Assembly: GCF_012911865.1 (NCBI RefSeq)
Contig: NZ_JAAXYH010000014.1
Span: forward strand, 1 to 64,000
Source: Shewanella salipaludis
GTDB taxonomy: Bacteria; Pseudomonadota; Gammaproteobacteria; Enterobacterales; Shewanellaceae
Length of the DNA stretch: 64,000 nucleotides
Direction: 5' to 3'
In this document: positions 58,941 to 64,000 of the stretch, piece after piece
Numbering within the stretch: the stretch's first letter is position 1
Layout: each line of letters opens with the position of its first letter
Position numbers and translations under genes: made by a program
The notes under the pieces: generated by a model
The model's input: the letters and a program-made list of their open reading frames with translations, nothing else
Told to the model about the DNA's origin: nothing
The model's database searches: none

Positions 58941-60500
58941 ATGGAAAGCACAGTCACCATCCCAGGCGTCATGGACTCGCCGGCAAGGGCCCACCCCAGA
59001 GGCCTGTACGTGTGTTTCTTCACCGAGATGTGGGAGCGTTTCAGCTTCTATGGTTTGAAGGCATTGTTGATCTTCTATCTGACGGAGCACTTCCTGTTCA
59101 GCGATACCCAGGCGACCAATATCTTCGGCAACTACTTCGCCCTTGTCTATGCCCTGCCCATAGTGGGTGGCGTGGTGGCCGACAAGTATCTGGGCAGCAA
59201 GCGGGCCGTGACCCTGGGGGCCATCTTGCTCTGTCTCGGGCATTTCGGCATGGCGTTCGAGGGGACGCCTGCCTACATAGATGCCGCAGGCGTCAAGGTC
59301 GAGAGCACGGGCCTGACGGCCTTCTACTGGTCCTTGTCGCTGATCATAGTGGGGGTCGGCCTGCTCAAGCCCAATATCTCCAGCATCGTCGGCAAGCTCT
59401 ATGAGGTAAACGATCCGCGCAAAGATGCAGGCTTCACCATCTTCTACATGGGTATCAACCTGGGGGCCGCGCTGGCGGCACTCCTCTGCGGCTATGTGGG
59501 TCAGACCTATGGCTGGCCCTATGGTTTCGGCTTGGCGGGTCTGGGGATGTTGCTCGGCCTGCTGGTGTTTCTCTCGGGCCAGTCCTGGTTGCAGGGCTAT
59601 GCCGAAGCGCCGGACTCGGGGGCCTTGAAGCTCAGGGTCTGGGCCTGCTTCACCCGTGAACAGCTCATCTATCTGGGCAGCCTGGTGATGGTCGGCCTGG
59701 TGTCGCTGATCATCGAAGATCATGCCCTGGTGGGAGGCTTACTTGGGCTGACCTTCATAGGCATAGGACTCTGGCTGCTGTGGTATTGCCTGGCGGAAGT
59801 GTCCCAGTCGGTGAAGCAGAAACTGTATGCTGCCGTGAGCCTGACCCTGATGTCGACCGTGTTCTTCCTGTGTTTTCTGCAGTCCGGCAGTTCGATGAAC
59901 CTGTTTGCCGACAGGATCACCGACAGGCTGGTGTTTGGCGTCGAAATTCCTGCGCCCATGCTGCAATCGCTCAATTCGATCTTCATCATCCTGCTGGCGC
60001 CGCTGTTCGCCAAGACCTGGCAGTGGCTCATTGCCCGGGGCAGGGCGCCGAGCACGCCGATGAAGTTTAGCCTGGGGCTCTTGCAGGTGGGCCTGGGCTT
60101 CGCCGCCTTGGTGGCCGGGCTGCACTTTGCCAACGGCAACCAGCAGGTGGCGCTCGGCTGGTTGGTGCTCGCTTACTTGCTGCATACTTCGGGGGAGCTT
60201 TGCATCTCGCCCATAGGCTTATCCATGATCACCAAGCTGTCGCCGCCGCGGCTGGTGGGGCTGATGATGGGGCTCTGGTTTCTGGGGTCGGCCATCGCCG
60301 AATATATCGCCGCGCTGCTCGCGGGCAATGCCGCCGCCAATGCCGCGCCGGCTGAGGTTGCCGCAATCGGCGCGCCGCTGAGCCAGCACCAGATTTTCAC
60401 CTCCCTGTATCTGGACATAATGTGGATCGCCTTCGCCGGGGCGGCGTTGACCCTGGCGCTCACCCCCTTGCTGAAGCGCTGGATGCGGGATATCCACTAG
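58941..60500 (+). CDS. Proton-dependent oligopeptide transporter (POT/PTR2 family)
   Basis: The 519-residue product is an MFS transporter with about 14 helices and the POT signatures: FFTEMWERFSFYGLKALL (E-x-x-E-R) in helix 1 and FTIFYMGINLGAALAALLCG in helix 5. It imports di- or tripeptides across the inner membrane with protons. AGAGG precedes the ATG. It is divergent from the CadC-like TPR regulator, and the leader holds both direct repeats and a 14-bp tandem array. No peptidase gene is adjacent. Confidence 0.93.
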   Translation: MESTVTIPGVMDSPARAHPRGLYVCFFTEMWERFSFYGLKALLIFYLTEHFLFSDTQATNIFGNYFALVYALPIVGGVVADKYLGSKRAVTLGAILLCLGHFGMAFEGTPAYIDAAGVKVESTGLTAFYWSLSLIIVGVGLLKPNISSIVGKLYEVNDPRKDAGFTIFYMGINLGAALAALLCGYVGQTYGWPYGFGLAGLGMLLGLLVFLSGQSWLQGYAEAPDSGALKLRVWACFTREQLIYLGSLVMVGLVSLIIEDHALVGGLLGLTFIGIGLWLLWYCLAEVSQSVKQKLYAAVSLTLMSTVFFLCFLQSGSSMNLFADRITDRLVFGVEIPAPMLQSLNSIFIILLAPLFAKTWQWLIARGRAPSTPMKFSLGLLQVGLGFAALVAGLHFANGNQQVALGWLVLAYLLHTSGELCISPIGLSMITKLSPPRLVGLMMGLWFLGSAIAEYIAALLAGNAAANAAPAEVAAIGAPLSQHQIFTSLYLDIMWIAFAGAALTLALTPLLKRWMRDIH

Positions 60501-60523
60501 GCCTGCTGCGGCATGGGCCCAGG

Positions 60524-62143
60524 TCAGTCGTCGGCATGGCAAGCTTGGCTGTCATGCTGCTTGGCGCTGCGCTCTATGCTCAGTTGCCAAAACTGACTGG
60601 ACAGCAGCTGCATCTCGGTGCTGAGACGGGACATGTGTTCGCCTCTGGATTCGGCATTGAGGGACAGCTCCAGGCTGTCGGAGGCCAGTTCGTTGATGGT
60701 TTGCAGGGAATGACTTATCTCATCCGCGACCAAGGCCTGCTCCCTCATGGCCTGCGCGCTGTGCTCGCTCATGCTGTTGATGCTGTTGATCGTCTCCCGC
60801 AACGCCTCGAATGCCTGTTCCGCCTGCTGGGCCAGCTCGACGGCCTTCTGGGCCTGGGATTGTCCTGCGCCCAGGGTGCTGGCGGCACGACTGGTGCTTT
60901 GCTGAAACTTGTGCACTATGGCTTCGATCTGGTTGGTGGACTCGCCGGTTCGCCCAGATAACTGGCGCACTTCATCTGCGACCACGGCGAAGCCCCGGCC
61001 TGACTCACCGGCCCTGGCGGCTTCTATGGCCGCATTGAGTGCCAGCAGGTTGGTCTGCTCGGCTATGGCGCCTATCACCTCGAGCACCTTGTTGATGGCT
61101 ATGCTGTCCTCTTCTATCTCTTTGACCACGGCGGCGAAGTTGCCTACCTGGGTGTGCAGCGCATCTATGGCGTTGATCACCGCATCCAGGTGACCGTATC
61201 CCGTCAAGGCCGCCGTTTGGCTGATTTCCACTTCGTTGGCCACCCTCTGTATGTTGCGACTGACGGCATTGAAACTGGCCGTCATCTGTTCCACCGCGGC
61301 CGCCGCCTGGGCCGTCTGCTGGTGTTGGCTGTCGGTGCGATCCCGGGTGGCGGCTATGGCACCCAGCAGGTTGCCGCTCTGGATGGCTATGGTATTGGCC
61401 GAGTCCGCCATTCGCCCGACGACGCCGGCGGTCTCTGAGGTCAGAAACTCCTGTGCCAGCCCTATGCTGCCCAGTTCATCCCGCCTGCCCGTGTATATGC
61501 CCTGGGCCAGGGGATCTGCCACTATCTCCCTGGCCCTGAGCCCGAGTAACCTCAGTGGCGCCAATGCCAGCCATAGGAGCCCGCCGCCAACCAGTCCCCC
61601 GGCCAGCCAGGCCAGCAGCGGCGACTGCTGCGACTGCTGCGACAGCGCCGCCGTCAGCGTGATGCCGCACACCAGGGTCAGCAGCAGCTTCTGGCCATAG
61701 CCTATGGGAAGGCGGAAATTACCACCGGCTTTCTTGCCGGCATTGAGCCTGGCATAGGCGGCAGCGGCGTTGCGCACTTGGGCGCTGCTGCCCTTGCGGC
61801 GCACGGATTGGTACTCGTGGAGCACCCCCTGGCTATAGATGGGGGTGACATAGGCATTGACCCAGTAGTAGTCGCCGTTCTTGCAACGATTCTTCACCAT
61901 GCCCATCCAGGGCTTGCCCTGTTTGAGTCGCTGCCACATGGCCTCGAAGGCGGCCGGGGGCATGTCCGGATGACGTATTATGTTATGGGGCTGACCTATG
62001 AGCTCCGCCTCGGTGAAGCCACAGATCTCACAGAAGTCGCCGTTGACGTATTTGATCCGTCCCCGGAGATCCGTGGTAGACAACAAGATGGAATCTTCAC
62101 GCAGGTGGATTTCGTTGTCGGTAATAGGCAGATTGGTGCGCAT
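60524..62143 (-). CDS. Aer-like methyl-accepting chemotaxis protein with PAS domain
   Basis: The 539-residue product has an N-terminal cytoplasmic PAS domain ([55 protein letters not shown]), two short membrane segments (about residues 153-195) without a periplasmic domain, a linker and the chemotaxis signalling tip ([20 protein letters not shown]). It is of the Aer type, which senses redox or oxygen through FAD in PAS and signals to CheA. The Aer hallmark YVNDxF/HPDMP-like loop is present. It is convergent with the peptide transporter, 23 bp apart. Confidence 0.93.
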   Translation of the reverse strand: MRTNLPITDNEIHLREDSILLSTTDLRGRIKYVNGDFCEICGFTEAELIGQPHNIIRHPDMPPAAFEAMWQRLKQGKPWMGMVKNRCKNGDYYWVNAYVTPIYSQGVLHEYQSVRRKGSSAQVRNAAAAYARLNAGKKAGGNFRLPIGYGQKLLLTLVCGITLTAALSQQSQQSPLLAWLAGGLVGGGLLWLALAPLRLLGLRAREIVADPLAQGIYTGRRDELGSIGLAQEFLTSETAGVVGRMADSANTIAIQSGNLLGAIAATRDRTDSQHQQTAQAAAAVEQMTASFNAVSRNIQRVANEVEISQTAALTGYGHLDAVINAIDALHTQVGNFAAVVKEIEEDSIAINKVLEVIGAIAEQTNLLALNAAIEAARAGESGRGFAVVADEVRQLSGRTGESTNQIEAIVHKFQQSTSRAASTLGAGQSQAQKAVELAQQAEQAFEALRETINSINSMSEHSAQAMREQALVADEISHSLQTINELASDSLELSLNAESRGEHMSRLSTEMQLLSSQFWQLSIERSAKQHDSQACHADD

Positions 62144-62285
62144 AGGCTTGTGTTATCCAGTCCATTGAGTGGCGCAAGTCTGCCAGAAGCCAGGGTGGGC
62201 AAAATTGATTCAGTTCAATAAATGGGCTGAGTTTGGGTAAAATTGTTAGAAATTTGCGCGACGTCAAACCTGTGCCGACTCATGC

Positions 62286-62312
62286 ACCGGGCTGCCGTTG
62301 CGGCAGCCCGGT
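62286..62312. terminator. Strong GC-rich inverted repeat between MCP and cytochrome genes
   Basis: ACCGGGCTGCCG and CGGCAGCCCGGT form a perfect 12-bp stem around a 3-base loop, 19 bp after the cytochrome b stop codon. There is no T run after it in the leftward direction, so it may act as a transcription pause, an RNA-stabilising hairpin or a Rho-aided terminator. Confidence 0.6.
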
Positions 62313-62330
62313 CGCATCCCCAAGGCCCGG

Positions 62331-62984
62331 CTAGTCGGTGGTCTTTTTGCCTGTGAACATGGCCTTGACCAGGTTCTCGTCATGGAGTTTGCTGGACACT
62401 AGGACCCCGGCGACATGGAACAAGACCAGCAACAGGGTGAAATTGGCGAAGAATTCGTGGATCTCTTCCCAGACACTCTCCTGTTTGTCTTCATGCTTGG
62501 CGGTTTTTATCTCATGCGCGCCGGCCTGGGCTGGCGCCTTGGGGATGGCCGACTCGTCAGACTCGGCTTTATTGAAGGCATTCTGGCCGATGAAAGCCAG
62601 CGGGCTGGGATTTTCCGCCGTGTACAGCAAGATACCGCTGACAGTGGTCATTGCCAGCGATCCCAGCAGGAGCACCACCATGAGGCCACCCAAGGGGTTA
62701 TGGCCCAGATAGTGCGGCGGTTTCTTGCCATCGCCGGAAACCAATGCCCGTGCATAGCGGATGATTTCCCTGGGTGGCTTGATGAAGTCGAGGAAGCGCG
62801 CATGTTTGCTGCCAACCAAGCCCCAAACCAGCCGGCATACCAGCAAGATCCCTATGTACCAGCCGGCGTAAAAGTGCAGCTGGTACTCGCCCTCGCTGAG
62901 ATAACTTGCGATGAAGGCAGCGACCAGGGTCCAATGAAAAAAACGGATGAAGAAATCCCAAACTTGGGTAGGTGAATGATTCAT
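62331..62984 (-). CDS. Cytochrome b561-like membrane protein
   Basis: The 217-residue product has four membrane helices with His residues for haem b: VWDFFIRFFHWTLVAAFIAS, HFYAGWYIGILLVCRLVWG, LGHNPLGGLMVVLLLGSLAM and NFTLLLVLFHVAGVLVSSKL. This is the Ni/Fe-hydrogenase-type b561 family, which carries electrons between quinone and periplasmic cytochromes. A charged loop (about residues 140-175) lies between helices three and four. GGAG eight bases before the ATG fixes the start. It is divergent from a membrane LuxR-type gene 128 bp away; no dihaem c partner is adjacent. Confidence 0.92.
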   Translation of the reverse strand: MNHSPTQVWDFFIRFFHWTLVAAFIASYLSEGEYQLHFYAGWYIGILLVCRLVWGLVGSKHARFLDFIKPPREIIRYARALVSGDGKKPPHYLGHNPLGGLMVVLLLGSLAMTTVSGILLYTAENPSPLAFIGQNAFNKAESDESAIPKAPAQAGAHEIKTAKHEDKQESVWEEIHEFFANFTLLLVLFHVAGVLVSSKLHDENLVKAMFTGKKTTD

Positions 62985-63112
62985 ACATGTGCTCCAAAAC
63001 AGACTGTGCTAAGTTAGTGCCAGCGTATTGCACCTGGGGTTATGTATGAATGGGTATTCTGTCCTAACGTAGCAAATCCAGGGCAGTTTTTTAGTTTAGG
63101 ACATTTGTCACT

Positions 63113-63628
63113 ATGGCGTCGCGAACAGAGAAGATACTGCAATCTTGGTTGCCTGTAGGTTTTTTTATTTTGGTGGTGATGGCCAGTATCGCCGACATAG
63201 CAACGGATCTGAGCCAGGGGGCCAAGCTGCCTCATCTGCTGCAGGAAGCCATCATATTGCTCATGGCGCTGTTTATCCTGTATCGCCTGTATCTGGATGG
63301 GTTAAGCCATCGCAAACAGAATAAGAGATTGCGTGAACAAGTCGCCGAGTATGCCGAACTCTCCAAACAAGCCTCGGCAGAGCTGAGCAGGGCCAAGAAA
63401 GAATTCGGCGAAGTGATTGCCAAGCAGTTTAGTGATTGGCAATTAACCGAGAGCGAGAAGCAGGTCTCCTGGCTATTGCTCAAGGGGTTCAACAGCAAGG
63501 AAATTGCCAACTTACGGGAGCTATCCGATAAGACGGTGCGCAACCAACTCTCCAGCGTGTATAAGAAGTCGGCCTTGAGAGGTAAGCAGGCGTTCATCGC
63601 CTGGTTTATGGACGGCTTGTTTGAGTGA
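63113..63628 (+). CDS. Membrane-bound LuxR-type HTH protein
   Basis: The 171-residue product has two membrane helices near its start (about residues 11-30, 44-62), a coiled-coil linker (HRKQNKRLREQVAEYAEL) and a C-terminal LuxR/GerE HTH domain (WQLTESEKQVSWLLLKGFNS, TVRNQLSSVYKKSALRGKQA). It lacks a receiver or ligand domain, so a signal may come through the membrane part. It is divergent from the cytochrome b561-like gene and may control it; this is inferred. The ribosome-binding site is weak (AGGA 11 bases upstream). Confidence 0.85.
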   Translation: MASRTEKILQSWLPVGFFILVVMASIADIATDLSQGAKLPHLLQEAIILLMALFILYRLYLDGLSHRKQNKRLREQVAEYAELSKQASAELSRAKKEFGEVIAKQFSDWQLTESEKQVSWLLLKGFNSKEIANLRELSDKTVRNQLSSVYKKSALRGKQAFIAWFMDGLFE

Positions 63629-63802
63629 GGAGTAAGCCCGGCATTCGACCCTGCGCCATCCCTGGCGCAGAGGGCCTGCTCAGCGATACCCGCCCGTCCC
63701 GGCAAATGAGCTGCCATTCGGCACGGCTATTGAGAGGCGCCCCGCATGCGTTGGCCCGTCTGTTAGCCAAGCTGTTAGCTAACAGTCAGTTAACCACCAG
63801 CC

Positions 63803-64000
63803 TTAGCCTAGCAGCAGCGGGCTGTGGCTCTTGGCGATGATCAAGATGACGGCGAACAGGCCACAGGCGATACCGGCGAAAATATAGCGTTGTTTGGCCA
63901 GCGCATAGGGCTTGAAGGCCAGCATGGCGAAGCCGACATAGGCGGCCAGTAACAGGAGTTTCTCCGTGAGCCAGGCATCCGTTATCGGGTACTGGCCCAC
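63803..64000 (-). CDS. SirB2-like membrane protein, partial at window end
   Basis: The 65 residues visible on the minus strand have two membrane helices (WLTEKLLLLAAYVGFAMLAF; YIFAGIACGLFAVILIIAK) and end SHSPLLLG, which fits the C-terminal half of SirB2-family proteins. The frame is open to position 64000, so the start lies beyond the window; the GTG at the border is not taken as a start. SirB2 proteins are four-helix inner-membrane proteins linked in Salmonella to invasion-gene regulation, but their function elsewhere is unknown. Confidence 0.75.
   Translation of the reverse strand: MGQYPITDAWLTEKLLLLAAYVGFAMLAFKPYALAKQRYIFAGIACGLFAVILIIAKSHSPLLLG

Noticed and set aside
1..64000. tRNA, rRNA, riboswitch or CRISPR elements
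   Set aside because: No cloverleaf, rRNA-like segment, conserved riboswitch core or regularly spaced repeat-spacer pattern was recognised by eye; short arrays found are direct tandem repeats without spacers.

Overview
This window looks like chromosomal DNA of a marine gammaproteobacterium, most likely Shewanella or a close relative such as Ferrimonas. The call rests on gene content: ubiD next to fre, ubiA, uvrD, DUF1840, DUF3087 and DUF3012 proteins, a large TonB-dependent receptor, an Aer-type chemotaxis protein and a SirB-like gene. Frequent use of ATA for isoleucine inside otherwise GC-rich genes also fits. No rRNA, tRNA or CRISPR array was seen.

Layout. (1) 1-2750 is an AT-rich, decayed accessory stretch. 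It holds a 46-bp inverted repeat around a secreted Cys-rich protein, a gene broken at a nine-A run, a small exported protein and the frameshifted tail of a GrpB-family gene. (2) 2755-10519 holds mostly single genes: a RhiA-like hypothetical protein, an LHPP-like HAD phosphatase, a TPR protein, DUF1840, a beta-barrel, a one-haem secreted protein beside a RebB-family protein, and a membrane-anchored protein. (3) 10556-14193 is a redox locus: a MocR regulator divergent from azoreductase, AhpD-like and double-thioredoxin genes. (4) 14431-24780 is largely metabolic: M20 hydrolase, DUF3087, fre, ubiD, and a leftward run arfB, aroQ, accB, accC, SDR, hydratase. (5) 24928-30572 runs from a STAS protein and a DUF3012 lipoprotein to a heavy-metal RND pump (adaptor and permease, no outer-membrane factor). 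(6) 30730-38882 holds exported proteins (a phosphatase lipoprotein, two large lipoproteins, an isoamylase) and an unusual regulator joining a winged helix, a membrane segment and a receiver-like domain. (7) 39047-42204 holds uvrD and ubiA.

(8) 42205-50321 is a second accessory region. An IS3-family element (IS407-like, 42950-44140) with inverted ends and a 4-bp AATG duplication splits a gene. Removing the element restores a 143-codon frame ending in a zinc-ribbon-like domain. Next come a LysR regulator, a second azoreductase and a TonB-dependent receptor, visibly less GC-rich than the flanks. They are followed by a mutated second copy of about 107 bp from the LysR gene's 3' part.

(9) 50322-56742 holds a VOC protein, a nitronate monooxygenase, a LysM plus GH18-like protein without a signal peptide, a MocR regulator divergent from GNAT and PaiB-type genes, and a MazG-like pyrophosphohydrolase. 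(10) 56893-64000 holds a ToxR/CadC-like regulator with TPRs divergent from a peptide transporter, an Aer-like transducer, a cytochrome b561-like protein, a membrane-bound LuxR-type protein and a partial SirB-like gene.

A theme across the window is short tandem repeats, both between genes and in frame within exported or regulatory proteins. The most novel items are the winged-helix/membrane/receiver fusion, the IS-split zinc-ribbon gene with a reconstructable parent, the RebB-like protein with a replaced C-terminus beside a one-haem protein, and the LysM-GH18 protein lacking an export signal.
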